NCBI GenBank assembly: GCA_014529385.2
Contig: CM043962.1
Coordinates: 45,575,598-45,639,597, forward strand
From: Adiantum capillus-veneris
Taxonomy: Eukaryota; Streptophyta; Polypodiopsida; Polypodiales; Pteridaceae
Direction: 5' to 3'
DNA: 64,000 bases
Part shown: one piece after another, positions 21,054 to 30,103 of the stretch
Position numbering within the stretch: the stretch's first letter is position 1
How the letters are laid out: the number at the start of each line of letters is the position of its first letter
The notes under the pieces: model-generated
What the model saw: only the letters and a program-made list of their open reading frames with translations
What the model was told of the DNA's origin: nothing
Databases searched by the model: none
Made by a program: the position numbers and the translations under genes

Positions 21054-21476
21054 TCAAGGGAATAGGATATTGTAGAGGTTGGGGGGAAACCCTAAGGCTA
21101 AACCCCTATCCTCATCGTCGAGATAAACAAAGTCATCATCCATGAGACCATATGTGCCATCCGTGTAGTCAGGTAAATTTTCTTCTTCATCATAGGTGTC
21201 CATGTTTACTAAGAAGGTCACTAGACGCCTATAGTCATCTTGGTCAAAAGGGTAGGCGTGTGCAATGGGGGAAACGCTCTCTACTAAGTATGGATCAGAC
21301 GTGGTCAAGAGACGTATCAGCCATTCTAACTCCTCAAAATTCCTCTCACATGCTAGCGTACCTATCAAATCCCATTCACATGCAAGCACTGGAAAGACCA
21401 TGTGAAACATTTGTGAAAAGTAACGAGGGTACCTCTCACCCAAGGCAGGAGTGGATGACTCTAGCGTACTAGCCAT
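21054..21476 (-). CDS. Small acidic ORF of element A, function unknown
   Basis: The first ATG of this frame is at 21476, giving about 140 residues (open from 21512). The N-terminal half is hydrophobic and aromatic (RYFSQMFHMVFPVLACEWD, FEELEWLIRLLTTSDPYL); the C-terminal half is strongly acidic (DTYDEEENLPDYTDG, DDDFVYLDDEDRG). No family recognised, no clear signal peptide or membrane helix. It is the last ORF before the 3' non-coding region, where Athila/Tat elements often have accessory ORFs. A separate or spliced transcript would be needed, as it lies 250 bp past the previous stop. Confidence 0.55.
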   Translation of the reverse strand: MASTLESSTPALGERYPRYFSQMFHMVFPVLACEWDLIGTLACERNFEELEWLIRLLTTSDPYLVESVSPIAHAYPFDQDDYRRLVTFLVNMDTYDEEENLPDYTDGTYGLMDDDFVYLDDEDRGLALGFPPNLYNILFP

Positions 21477-21723
21477 ATCTGTACACGCAAATAGATGATG
21501 GTTAGAGTGCAAATATTACAAGGGTCGTGTTCTTGTGCATAATTTGTTTTTATTATTTTGTGTTATGGCTCTTGCTCTTTTACTTTTTTATCTTGTTTTT
21601 GTGAGTATAAGGCTTTATATATACATTCCCTAAGATTGGAGATTGAGAGGTCACGGAGGAAGGTTGAGAGGGAAGCAAGTGAATGACGGATGTCAGCAAA
21701 CACTCCCCCCTTCCTTGGGTAGA
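21477..21723 (-). other. Gap with internal polypurine-like tract
   Basis: The minus strand reads AAGGAAGGGGGGAGTG at about 21704-21719, nearly identical to the terminal tract (AGGAAGGGGGGCATG). A short frame at 21563-21799 overlaps the end of the previous ORF; I regard it as a shadow or a frame-shifted tail. Confidence 0.5.
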
Positions 21724-23166
21724 TCATACCTTTTGGAATGATGTCGTCACCTTTTGAAACCAATTGTTCCAAGTTGTTATGGGTAAAGGCTTTAACCAAT
21801 AGTTTTCGATCACCCTATGTGTTTCATCTAGTTGCAAGGGTGGTAAGGTACTCTCCCATGATTTTATTTGCAACATTGTTGGAGGTGGTGAATCTACAAC
21901 GGGAGGTGCAAACTCTTTCTTGCTTGTATGGATATGTACAATGGTAGGTGGAGGTTGTGTCGAAGCTTCTATTTCCGTATAGGAACTACATGAAGAGCAA
22001 GAAGCTTCATTTGCTTTTCCTGTTCCTGAGCTAGGTGGAACAAATCGTTCTTTCTTTGGTACCCAAACTAGCTCTGGAGTAGGTGTGTCGCATTCCGTGA
22101 TTTTTTTCCTTTCCACGATTTTCAATTTGTTTTGGAGCCACAGGATTGGGTTTACATGGGCCAGGTGACAGGTAAGAGTACAATTTACGTTTGGGCACCT
22201 AGATTTGATCATTCCTTTATAGTATCCTTGGGCTTTTAATAGTCGTTTAGGAATCCAGCGCCACGTTTTCTTACATTTCTTGGAGCGAGTGGGACGTTTC
22301 TTACGAGGCTTCCGTTTTTTAGCATCAGCCATGGTTACTAAAGAAGCTTTAGGGACCCACTTGTATGATTTCTTTGTTATATTAGGATGGTTCTTGTGTG
22401 TCTCAAGCTTTCTTTCAACTACATCAGTTGAAGATCTAGAGAGTTGGGCTATGGGGACGTATGGTTCAACCTCCTGGACATGCAATGTCTTGGGTTTTAT
22501 TTCCCTAGGCAATATCTCAGGGACTATGGCTTGAGTGGTAGGAATAAAAGTTGGTTTTTGCGTTGTGACACCCCCAGTCCCCCAATCAATAGTGCATTTG
22601 GTGGCTATCATCCACGTGCGTCCTAGGTTTATATTACCCTCCATAGTTCCAGTAGGCATGACCAAAAAGTCTTGAGCTACAATTCCGTTGTCATAACTGA
22701 CAGAAGTGTGCCAGATTCCAAAAACCATAGTTTTTTTCTTGTTGACACCCTTGACTTGGATAATACTCTCAGATAGAGGTGGCTTCCCTAACTGACACCA
22801 CACCCCATAGGATAGCAGATTATATTTAGCACCCGTGTCCAATAAGGCGTTATATAGCACTTTTCCATAGGCACTATTTATCTCAATAGGGTATCGTAGA
22901 GGTGTGTCAGAGTCCAACCAATCCTCTTCGATTTCCACGTGGAATGCATTTGTGACTCCAAGGTTAGCCTCTCGTTTTTGTCTTATACGTTGTTGTCGCT
23001 CCTTAGCCTCAGCTTGAGCTTGTATCTTCTTTAACTCGGTTTGTGCCTTGGCGGCCTTCTTTTGATGAATGGCCTGTAGTTCTTCTTGGCTTAAAGGATC
23101 ATAATATCTTTTGAATTTACTCCCATTGAGGAATCCAATGGTTTCAACTCCATCAAGAGTTTCCAC
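21724..23166 (-). CDS. pol: Integrase tail fused to a second retropepsin-like domain
   Basis: 480 codons open, beginning GTG (no ATG), overlapping integrase by 76 bp in the -1 frame. Residues 1-25 (ETLDGVETIGFLNGSKFKRYY) look like the missing integrase C-terminus, so the ORF was probably read on from integrase by a -1 shift near the CCCC run at about 23190, or was split by one lost base. Residues 27-68 are a charged helix, a likely coiled coil. A retropepsin-like fold follows: NALLDTGAKYNLLS (110-113 DTGA; codon at 22837-22839), then LGRTWMIATK (181-190) and DWGTGG (194-199). Residues 280-320 are very basic with WVPK/WIPK repeats; the rest is Pro/Ser-rich. Standard pol has one protease, before RT; A has that one too. 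Confidence 0.8.
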   Translation of the reverse strand: METLDGVETIGFLNGSKFKRYYDPLSQEELQAIHQKKAAKAQTELKKIQAQAEAKERQQRIRQKREANLGVTNAFHVEIEEDWLDSDTPLRYPIEINSAYGKVLYNALLDTGAKYNLLSYGVWCQLGKPPLSESIIQVKGVNKKKTMVFGIWHTSVSYDNGIVAQDFLVMPTGTMEGNINLGRTWMIATKCTIDWGTGGVTTQKPTFIPTTQAIVPEILPREIKPKTLHVQEVEPYVPIAQLSRSSTDVVERKLETHKNHPNITKKSYKWVPKASLVTMADAKKRKPRKKRPTRSKKCKKTWRWIPKRLLKAQGYYKGMIKSRCPNVNCTLTCHLAHVNPILWLQNKLKIVERKKITECDTPTPELVWVPKKERFVPPSSGTGKANEASCSSCSSYTEIEASTQPPPTIVHIHTSKKEFAPPVVDSPPPTMLQIKSWESTLPPLQLDETHRVIENYWLKPLPITTWNNWFQKVTTSFQKV

Positions 23167-24233
23167 ACGAAGGGTACCTTGTGGGGTAATTCACATACTC
23201 TATATGGTCCTTTACCAGCATATTTCAACTTTTTCTTCTCTTTACGTACTCCATACATAAGGACTTTATCACCAACTTTGATGTCCTTGTCCTTCACATG
23301 GCGATCAAACCACTTCTTTCTCCTATCCTTTTCCACAAGAGCATTTTGCACAGCCAACTGTCTCTCTTCGTCTAGTTTTTCTAAGATATACAAACGCTCG
23401 GTTAAGGGGTTACCATTCCATCCTTCTTGCGAAGCTACCCTAAGACTAGGAATGACAAACTCCCAAGGCATAACCGCTTCTTGGCCGTATACCATTTTGA
23501 ATGGCGTACAATTAATAGCCACTTTATAAGCAGTACGATAAGCCCATAGAGCAGATGTCAACTTCAAATCCCAATCAGTGCGATGAGCTTCTACCGTCTT
23601 GGTTAAAATAGAGATTAGAGTCTTGTTGGTGCTCTCGGCTTGTCCATTAGCTTGCGGGTAATAAGGTGTAGACTTATGGTGGGATATCATAAAGGTCGTG
23701 GTAAGTTCTCTTATTACCTCATTTATAAAATGGGTACCATTATCACTAACAATTTCAAAAGGGCAACCAAATCTTGTGATAATGTTCTCAAAAAGAAACT
23801 TAGCCGTTGTCCTCGCGTCAGCTTTTTGTGAAGCCTTAGCTTCAGCCCACTTTGTTACATAGTCCGTAGCAACTAGAATATATCGAGATTGAGTGTTGCG
23901 AGGTGCGGGACTAATTGGACCTACAAAGTCTAAGCCCCATTTTTCAAATGGTTGGGTTACTTTAATAGGATGTAAGGGCATTCTGTCTTTGCGCTGTGTG
24001 GTCTTGTAACGTTGGCACTCATCACACCCTTTTGTAAAAAGTGATGCATCCTTAAATAAAGTTGGCCACCAATAGCATGATTGCAGCACCTTTCTAGCAG
24101 TCAGGTCTCCTGAAAAATTTCCTCCTGCTATGCCCATATGTGCTTCTTGCAAGATATACAAATATTCATCCTCGCGGGCACAACGTCTAAGAATATCGTC
24201 CTTGCCTAGTCTATACAGAGTTCCGGCAATCAA
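23091..24233 (-). CDS. pol: Integrase of element A
   Basis: 380 codons. The zinc domain has H32, C70 and C73, but the second His is Asn (GGNFSG at 39; codon 24117-24119). The catalytic triad is present: D102 in WGLDFVGPI, D164 in IVSDNGTHF and E200 in YYPQANGQAESTNK. Then come GPYRVCELPHK (the C-terminal SH3-like region) and a frame change; the natural C-terminus is in the next ORF. No chromodomain. It is in the same frame as RT/RNase H, separated only by one TAA (24249-24251), so the two were one polyprotein. The His loss should weaken zinc binding, so this copy is probably inactive. Confidence 0.9.
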   Translation of the reverse strand: MIAGTLYRLGKDDILRRCAREDEYLYILQEAHMGIAGGNFSGDLTARKVLQSCYWWPTLFKDASLFTKGCDECQRYKTTQRKDRMPLHPIKVTQPFEKWGLDFVGPISPAPRNTQSRYILVATDYVTKWAEAKASQKADARTTAKFLFENIITRFGCPFEIVSDNGTHFINEVIRELTTTFMISHHKSTPYYPQANGQAESTNKTLISILTKTVEAHRTDWDLKLTSALWAYRTAYKVAINCTPFKMVYGQEAVMPWEFVIPSLRVASQEGWNGNPLTERLYILEKLDEERQLAVQNALVEKDRRKKWFDRHVKDKDIKVGDKVLMYGVRKEKKKLKYAGKGPYRVCELPHKVPFVWKLLMELKPLDSSMGVNSKDIMIL

Positions 24234-24248
24234 ACAATAGGGTTCACA

Positions 24249-26174
24249 TTATTTTACTAGCCTTCGAGCGATATCTTTACGAAGTTCCTTGGGTGGAAAA
24301 CCATCAACTAAAAAGTTAACAATGTTCTCACTCCATTCAGGCATAGTCTCAACTATGAATAGGGAAGTATTGGGTAATTCATCATCAACTCCTGTAGGGG
24401 CTTCACCATTGGGTATGCGAGACAAATGATCAGCCATGACGTGCCTTTTACCAGGTCTCACTACAATCGTGAAATCAAACTCCAGAAGAATTAACAACCA
24501 TCGTGTGATTCTTCCTATGGAGCATGGCTTGTTTACCAGATACAGCAACGCTTGATGATCCACATAAAATACAAACTTGTTTGCCAGAAGGTAGTAGCGA
24601 AATTTCTTTACTGCATACACCATTGCTAAACCTTCTCGCTCTGTAGTGGTGTAGTTCCTTTTAGCATCGTTCAATTGACGGCTTGCAAAGCTAATGGGAT
24701 AGTCCAATTTATGTTCTCCTGGTTGAGTGAGAACACACCCAATAGCAAAGTTTGATGCATCAATATGCACATGGAAAATGACATCCCAGTTAGGTGTCCT
24801 TAAAATCGGAGCACTTGCTAGTGTTTTCTTCAATTGTTCATAGGCCTGGTCACACTCTTCAGTCCATTTAAATTCAATGAGAAGCTTGTACAAAGGACGT
24901 GCTATCTCAGCGAAAAATAAAATAAACCGTCGATAATAACCCACGTGTCCCATGAACCTTTGAACTCCCTTGTAATTGGTTGGTGGTGGTAACTCTAGAA
25001 TCACTTTAATTTTGCTCTCATCGGTTGAGATACCATTCTTAGATACTATATGCCCTAAAATAACTCCATGCTTGACCCAAAATTGGCATTTGAACGGGTT
25101 CAATGAGATACGATATAACCTACACTTTTCAAACACCTTCCGCAAACATGATAGATGTTCTTTCCAAGAAGAGTAAACACAAAGGTCGTCTAAGAAAGCT
25201 TCACAAAACTCTCTCAAATATTCTTTAAAAGCAGTGTTTATTAATCGTTGGAATGTAGCAGGGGCATTTGTTAAGCCAAAAGCCATCACACGAAATGCAA
25301 ACACGCCAAATTCTGTGATGAAGGCAGTTTTAGCTTGGTCCTCTAGCGCTATCGTGATTTGGTTGTAGCCTGAGTACCCATCTAGAAAGCTATAAGCTTC
25401 CTTGCCTGCAACTCTTTCGAGTACATGTTCGGAATATGGTAGGGGGTAATGGTCTCTTCTAGTAGCTGCATTAACTTTTTTGAGGTCCACGCACACCCTG
25501 AGTTTCCCATTCTTTTTTGGCACGATAACTATTGGAGACACCCATTCAGAGTGTTCAATAGGATATATGAACCCACATTTGATAAGCTTTTCTAGTTCTT
25601 CTTGAATGATCTTTGCGTACTTAGGATTCATCGGGTAGGGTCTTTGTTGTACGGGCTTCGCAGTGCTAATCATAGGGATTGTATGTTGGACCACAGAAGG
25701 TGGAACACCTTTCATATCATGGTATGTCCAAGCGAATATGTCCTTGAATTCCTTGAGAAGCTCTTTGAGGACCGCCTCTTCAACTTCTGTGAGGTCTTGG
25801 GCAATAAAAACAGGTTTTGATTCTTCACCGGGGTCGGCTAATTCTATTTCTTTAACTATTGCCGGACCATCATAGATTCCATTATTCCCATCGATAGGTA
25901 TTCTTTGGGCTTTTGTGTACACAACCTTTGCTTCCCCTGTGGTGTAAGATTTGAAATGTTCTGGTGCAGGATGCAAGTCTGTGGATTCTGGTTGTGCTTT
26001 GGTCTGTGCTTCTATTTCTGCTTTTTTGTGTTGTCGAGCTAACTCTTGGTTTTGACGCCTCCTTGCAGTGCGGCTCAACTTTGGCTTGTCTATGATCTCT
26101 AATTGGGCTATGTCATGGGGTCGTGGTCTACACCACATAACATTTTGGAGATATTCACCCCAATCGTCTACCAA
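24249..26174 (-). CDS. pol: Reverse transcriptase and RNase H of element A
   Basis: 641 codons, first codon TTG because an in-frame TAA lies just upstream (about 26202). RT: IVPKKNGKLRVCVDLKKVN (about 218-235), SFLDGYSGYNQITIA (about 262), [13 protein letters not shown] (298-310) and the catalytic FLDD at 327-330. RNase H: IDASNFAIGCVLTQ (D472), TEREGLAMVYAVKKF (E512/E514) and YVDHQALLYL (D539). All RT and RNase H catalytic acids are present. The GYSGYNQI form is common in the non-chromodomain gypsy branch. A single TAA after RRLVK separates it from integrase; a CAA to TAA change would explain it. Confidence 0.93.
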   Translation of the reverse strand: MVDDWGEYLQNVMWCRPRPHDIAQLEIIDKPKLSRTARRRQNQELARQHKKAEIEAQTKAQPESTDLHPAPEHFKSYTTGEAKVVYTKAQRIPIDGNNGIYDGPAIVKEIELADPGEESKPVFIAQDLTEVEEAVLKELLKEFKDIFAWTYHDMKGVPPSVVQHTIPMISTAKPVQQRPYPMNPKYAKIIQEELEKLIKCGFIYPIEHSEWVSPIVIVPKKNGKLRVCVDLKKVNAATRRDHYPLPYSEHVLERVAGKEAYSFLDGYSGYNQITIALEDQAKTAFITEFGVFAFRVMAFGLTNAPATFQRLINTAFKEYLREFCEAFLDDLCVYSSWKEHLSCLRKVFEKCRLYRISLNPFKCQFWVKHGVILGHIVSKNGISTDESKIKVILELPPPTNYKGVQRFMGHVGYYRRFILFFAEIARPLYKLLIEFKWTEECDQAYEQLKKTLASAPILRTPNWDVIFHVHIDASNFAIGCVLTQPGEHKLDYPISFASRQLNDAKRNYTTTEREGLAMVYAVKKFRYYLLANKFVFYVDHQALLYLVNKPCSIGRITRWLLILLEFDFTIVVRPGKRHVMADHLSRIPNGEAPTGVDDELPNTSLFIVETMPEWSENIVNFLVDGFPPKELRKDIARRLVK

Positions 26175-26686
26175 TTTTCGATGAGCATCACATGCTCCTA
26201 TTTAACTGAGCCATTCTGCTGAGGATCTCTTCTTTTTTATCCTAGCACGTACATTGGCTCGATATAGACGCCTCTTAAAGCTTTTCTTTTTCTTATTTGA
26301 GACCTGCTTTTGATTTGCATTTAGATCTGGCTCACTAAAGGAGTCCTCGTTGGTGTCCTCTTCACTCTCGGAGGAGCTATCATCGGTTGATGTGCTTGGT
26401 CCTTCCGAATGTTTTGACTCTGAACTTGCTCCACTCTCTAATTCATGAGATTCGAAATCCGTTTCACTCTAGGAGTCAGTGTCTGAGTCGTGTTGGTCAA
26501 AGTCTTCTATTGAGCTATCGGTGTCACTGTCAGATTGGTCTACAATTGCCTTGCCCTTAGAAGATGCATGTATGGCACTTATCATGTTCAGAGGTGCAAT
26601 TTGTGGTACCTCTTCCCCCTCTGCTATGACCCAAGTGGTTCCTCTATTTCCCCAGGTATCTATGGTTGCAGCTAGGTGTACCCAGT
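26175..26686 (-). pseudogene. pol: Acidic/serine-rich linker between protease and RT
   Basis: Read on the minus strand this is DNVDWVHLAATIDTWGNRG, a Ser/Asp/Glu-rich run (DQSDSDTDSSIEDFDQ), a basic segment (NKKKKSFKRRLYRANVRAR) and IGACDAHRK leading into RT. Two in-frame stops interrupt it (TAG near 26468 and TAA near 26202), and the protease frame changes near 26690-26720. This looks like one original pol frame broken by point changes. Confidence 0.7.
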
Positions 26687-27979
26687 CTACGTTGTCTGAT
26701 TTGTCATACCCGGTAACACATCCATGTAAGGAGAATCTTGGCCAATGTCTGTATCCTTCTTACAAGTGTAACAATATTGTAGTGGGGCCGAGTGAACTGT
26801 GGTGTCAGAGCGATGATCAATAATGGTTTTACTCCCTAAGGGGTGTACCTTACCAGTCACCAAATCCACTCTAAGGACAGAGTCTTGGAATTGCAAATAG
26901 ACATGATTTTTAGACCAATCATGAACCATTTGTGCTTCCCTCATGAATGGTCGTCCTAAAATCATTTCATATGACATAAGGTGTTTAGAGAAATCCATTA
27001 CAATGAACGTATGTCGTACCTTGTGTCCTAGAACTTTGATCTTAAGATCCTTGAGCATCCCCATAGGTTTGGCTATGGTACCATTTGCCATCTTTACCAC
27101 AATGTTAGTAACACTGAGGTGGGGTTTTCCCATGGATTCCCAACAATCTTTTGTAACGATGCTAACTCCCGCACCACCATCAAGAATTCCCTTTATAGTT
27201 AATCCCTTGGTAGTGATGGGTAGGGTCGCATTAGACTCGTCGCCTTCAAAATACTGCCCTAATTCGTTAATGGGTACCTCGATCACAGACTCGTGTCCAT
27301 CTAAGTCAAGTGATTGCACATGATTTTCCTCATCAATCATAATCGAGTCAGGCCTATTTGTTTGCGCAAACTGCGGTAATCCCGTTTGTAGCTCTCCGTT
27401 AAGGAATGCTCGAAGTGCAAAGAATAACTCAGGATCTCCATACAGCTTTGCTATGATCGTGGTTCGGACCTCAGAAGACATGAAGTCCACTAGTTTGGCA
27501 ACATTCATTGGCATTTTGCAGGGTGTAGGTCCTTGACTAGGAACTGGTGAGGATGGAATCTCATATTCCTCAATGGGATCAGGTATTCCTTCGTTAAACA
27601 TCCTTTCCAACAAGAAAGGTGTATGCTCACTTTCTGATGTCCCGTCCTCACTCCCTTCTTGGATGATACTAGGTATGGCTAACGGTCTATGGTTCATGTG
27701 GGGTGGATGAACTTGCGTGGGAAACACTGTGTCATGAATTTTGACATGCATGGGTTCTGGTTCCAGTTTCCCTTGAGTCTCCTCCACTAAACCTCTTAGA
27801 TGTTTCACCTGCTCAATCTCGTCTACTGGGTTTGGGTACGTCCCAATCTTCTTTTTACAATTCTTCCCTTTTTGCCCCTGCGGTTTATCTTGGGGGTCTT
27901 GGATTGGATTTGGAAACACTTGCGGTGTTTTCAGAGGCTCTTTATGGTTTTCTCTTATTCGGTTTTCATTTGGTTCCAT
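26687..27979 (-). CDS. pol: First (canonical-position) aspartic protease of element A
   Basis: 430 codons starting at ATG 27979, overlapping the gag zinc-knuckle ORF by 25 bp in another frame. Residues 1-250 are a low-complexity Pro/Glu-rich spacer. The protease follows: LTIKGILDGGAGVSIVTKD, with DGGA at 267-270 in place of DSGA/DTGA, then VKMANGTIAKPMG and YEMILGRPFM. DGG motifs are common in the Tat branch and keep the catalytic Asp. It normally processes Gag and Pol. The ATG inside the gag overlap suggests separate initiation or a frameshift between gag and pol. Confidence 0.85.
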   Translation of the reverse strand: MEPNENRIRENHKEPLKTPQVFPNPIQDPQDKPQGQKGKNCKKKIGTYPNPVDEIEQVKHLRGLVEETQGKLEPEPMHVKIHDTVFPTQVHPPHMNHRPLAIPSIIQEGSEDGTSESEHTPFLLERMFNEGIPDPIEEYEIPSSPVPSQGPTPCKMPMNVAKLVDFMSSEVRTTIIAKLYGDPELFFALRAFLNGELQTGLPQFAQTNRPDSIMIDEENHVQSLDLDGHESVIEVPINELGQYFEGDESNATLPITTKGLTIKGILDGGAGVSIVTKDCWESMGKPHLSVTNIVVKMANGTIAKPMGMLKDLKIKVLGHKVRHTFIVMDFSKHLMSYEMILGRPFMREAQMVHDWSKNHVYLQFQDSVLRVDLVTGKVHPLGSKTIIDHRSDTTVHSAPLQYCYTCKKDTDIGQDSPYMDVLPGMTNQTT

Positions 27980-29040
27980 GTTACGGTTTTCTTTGTCGGT
28001 CTTTCCTTTGTGGTATTGGTTCTAGTCTCCATTGTCTCGATTGAATTTGAATCATCCTCGAGGTCATTCATATACACGGGGTCATCTCCTATTCCTATGT
28101 TTGTTTTGGAACTTGGCTTTGAATTTCCCGTATTCTGCGACCTCTTCCTTCGTGTCTTCTTTTTCTTTTCTTGGATAACTGACGCGGTATCTCTCTCTTC
28201 GAGGATATGGCCTAGCCCTTGAAGCATGGACCGTGTAATCGCATAAGCGGGTGCGGCGGGTGGTATTGGCGATGTCACACTAGCAATTTTGACCAAATTT
28301 AGGGGTGTGATTTTAGGCGCATTTGGGTTATAGGGGCATTGGGCAATCAAGTGATCTATGCCACAACGATTACATGTGAGTATTGGCATTGCAGACGTGC
28401 TCCCTTGATTCATTTGCATATGTGCAGCATTCTTTTGCAGCCTAATAGGGCACTCCGCTGCCCGATGTGGTCCACCACACTCGTAGCATTGAAGAGGTGG
28501 CCTCCTAGCCTGGGTGTTGATATTTTGACCTCTGGATGCGAGAGCAGCAGCTTGATAAACCGGCTTGACTTGCCCCCAACAATCTTCCATGTAGTATATA
28601 GGACACTCTTCCAATGTATCAAGTCCGTAGGCAATACTAGTGTCTATTTCCTCCTCACAACCATCTGCATAAGCATTAGATGGCTCGCAACCCACTTGGT
28701 TCATAGGGGCGACTCTTGGATGCGGGGGCTGCGGTCCTAGCACAGGAGGTGGTAGCGGTGTAGCTTGTACAACATTTTGAGATCTAGGGACCATGTGTTG
28801 CGGTAGTTGCTCAACAGGTGGAGCAGGAATCAATACAGGAGCTCGAGGCGCATCCGTCCAGGCTACAGGTGGTCTATTTGCCATCATACGTTTGATCATT
28901 AAACAATCCTTAGCTTGGTGACCATACCTACCACATGCGTTGCAAGTTCCATTAAATTTTACTCTAAACGTAGGGCACTCACTAGTGCTATGTGGACCTA
29001 AGCAAATGGAACACCATTGTTGCTCCCTTCTTGGATACAT
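27955..29040 (-). CDS. gag: Gag nucleocapsid region with four zinc knuckles (element A)
   Basis: 361 codons. Knuckles in order: CSICLGPHSTSEC, CNACGRYGHQAKDC, CYECGGPHRAAEC and CNRCGIDHLIAQC. The second has standard CX2CX4HX4C spacing; the other three have CX2CX3HX4C, the CGGPH type known from Athila/Tat Gags. A Pro-rich segment separates pairs 1-2 and 3-4. The C-terminus is very basic (QEKKKKTRRKRSQ). Expected role: binding and packaging element RNA. The upstream gag core is in the same frame, separated by a single TAA near 29080 (after LTDLTKAI). Confidence 0.88.
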   Translation of the reverse strand: MYPRREQQWCSICLGPHSTSECPTFRVKFNGTCNACGRYGHQAKDCLMIKRMMANRPPVAWTDAPRAPVLIPAPPVEQLPQHMVPRSQNVVQATPLPPPVLGPQPPHPRVAPMNQVGCEPSNAYADGCEEEIDTSIAYGLDTLEECPIYYMEDCWGQVKPVYQAAALASRGQNINTQARRPPLQCYECGGPHRAAECPIRLQKNAAHMQMNQGSTSAMPILTCNRCGIDHLIAQCPYNPNAPKITPLNLVKIASVTSPIPPAAPAYAITRSMLQGLGHILEERDTASVIQEKKKKTRRKRSQNTGNSKPSSKTNIGIGDDPVYMNDLEDDSNSIETMETRTNTTKERPTKKTVTWNQMKTE

Positions 29041-29079
29041 GTGACTATTTTGAGGGGGTCGATTATCCTTAAGAGACTC

Positions 29080-29974
29080 TTAGATTGCCTTGGTGAGGTC
29101 TGTCAAGAATGTCTCGAATACCTTTGGCTCATTGGCAATGGGCTTTGCAGTCATGGGTTCATACTCAATGGCTTGTGAGATAGTGGATCTCGTGTCAGTA
29201 GACACCCTCATCCCTGCTATCATCAAGTTGTCCTCTAATTGGATTGCATTGGCAGTGACATCTTCCCAGGTTGTGATACCTCTAATCACTAGTCCATTAT
29301 AGATTCCTTCATTCCTCAACCCTCGAATGAATCGATCAAGCAGTTGGTTATTGTTGAAGCGCTCATTTACAGGGCAGCGAGAGTTTAAGTGCTTCAGACG
29401 ACTAATGAAGTCCCTTACTGACTCTCCTTCTTTACGTTCGGCCTTTTGTAGCTGAGATGCTACACCCCAAAGCACACCTTCTCGTATGTACTCCTTTAGA
29501 AACAACCTTCAAAGGGTAGGGTAGATTGTTTTCTTGTCCACCCTTAGGGTCTATACCAATCTCCAGCCTTCCCACTTAATGTCAAGCTTAAGGCATTGCA
29601 CTTATGTAGTTCGTTGCGTTCCCTAAGGAATCACATACTTGTTCAAACACTTCAATGTGTTTTCTAGCATCTTCGTCCCCATTGAATTTTTGCGTGAGTT
29701 TGGCAATTTGTACTGCCTTACTTCTAGGCTCTCTATCAGATGCATGACGCATATTTTCCGCGATAGATCGACCTATGGTTTGAGCAAACGCTGCCAAGTC
29801 ACTATGTGAGGAGGCAGGGCCGGTGGAGGTACTCTTGGAATCATATGTGGGAGAGGGACGGGTACGGTCTTGGCATATGTGTGGATGATGCAGGATATGG
29901 AACATAACCGGGCATAGGTCCACTTGGATAAGGGCTAGGGAGCGGCACTCGAGGAGCATAAACAAGTGGTACAT
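29080..29974 (-). pseudogene. gag: Gag capsid region of element A (interrupted)
   Basis: Two open pieces. 29588-29974 carries HSDLAAFAQTIGRSIAEN and AKLTQKFNGDEDARKHIEVF, the start of a retrotransposon Gag domain. 29080-29505 carries FLKEYIREGVLWGVASQLQK, GESVRDFISRLKHLNSRCP, NNNQLLDRFIRGLRNEG and WEDVTANAIQLEDNL, its helical C-terminal half. Between them (29506-29587) are stops in frame, so full-length capsid cannot be made from this copy without correction or suppression. Confidence 0.8.
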
Positions 29975-30103
29975 TGGAGGTGTGGGGCCATGTGTGCATA
30001 AGGGGCTAGAGGCACATACGGTCGAGGCCCCATATTAGGTACTACGACACTAGGTAGTGGCACTGCGCTAACCGTAGATGTCATCGGTACATTCTCTGTA
30101 GGC

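Noticed and set aside
21054..23166. Env-like glycoprotein in element A
   Set aside because: No signal peptide or transmembrane helix seen in the ORFs downstream of integrase; the larger one is protease-like and basic.
23179..23529. Plus-strand ORFs across 21-31 kb
   Set aside because: They are shadows of the element A genes on the opposite strand, without motifs of their own.
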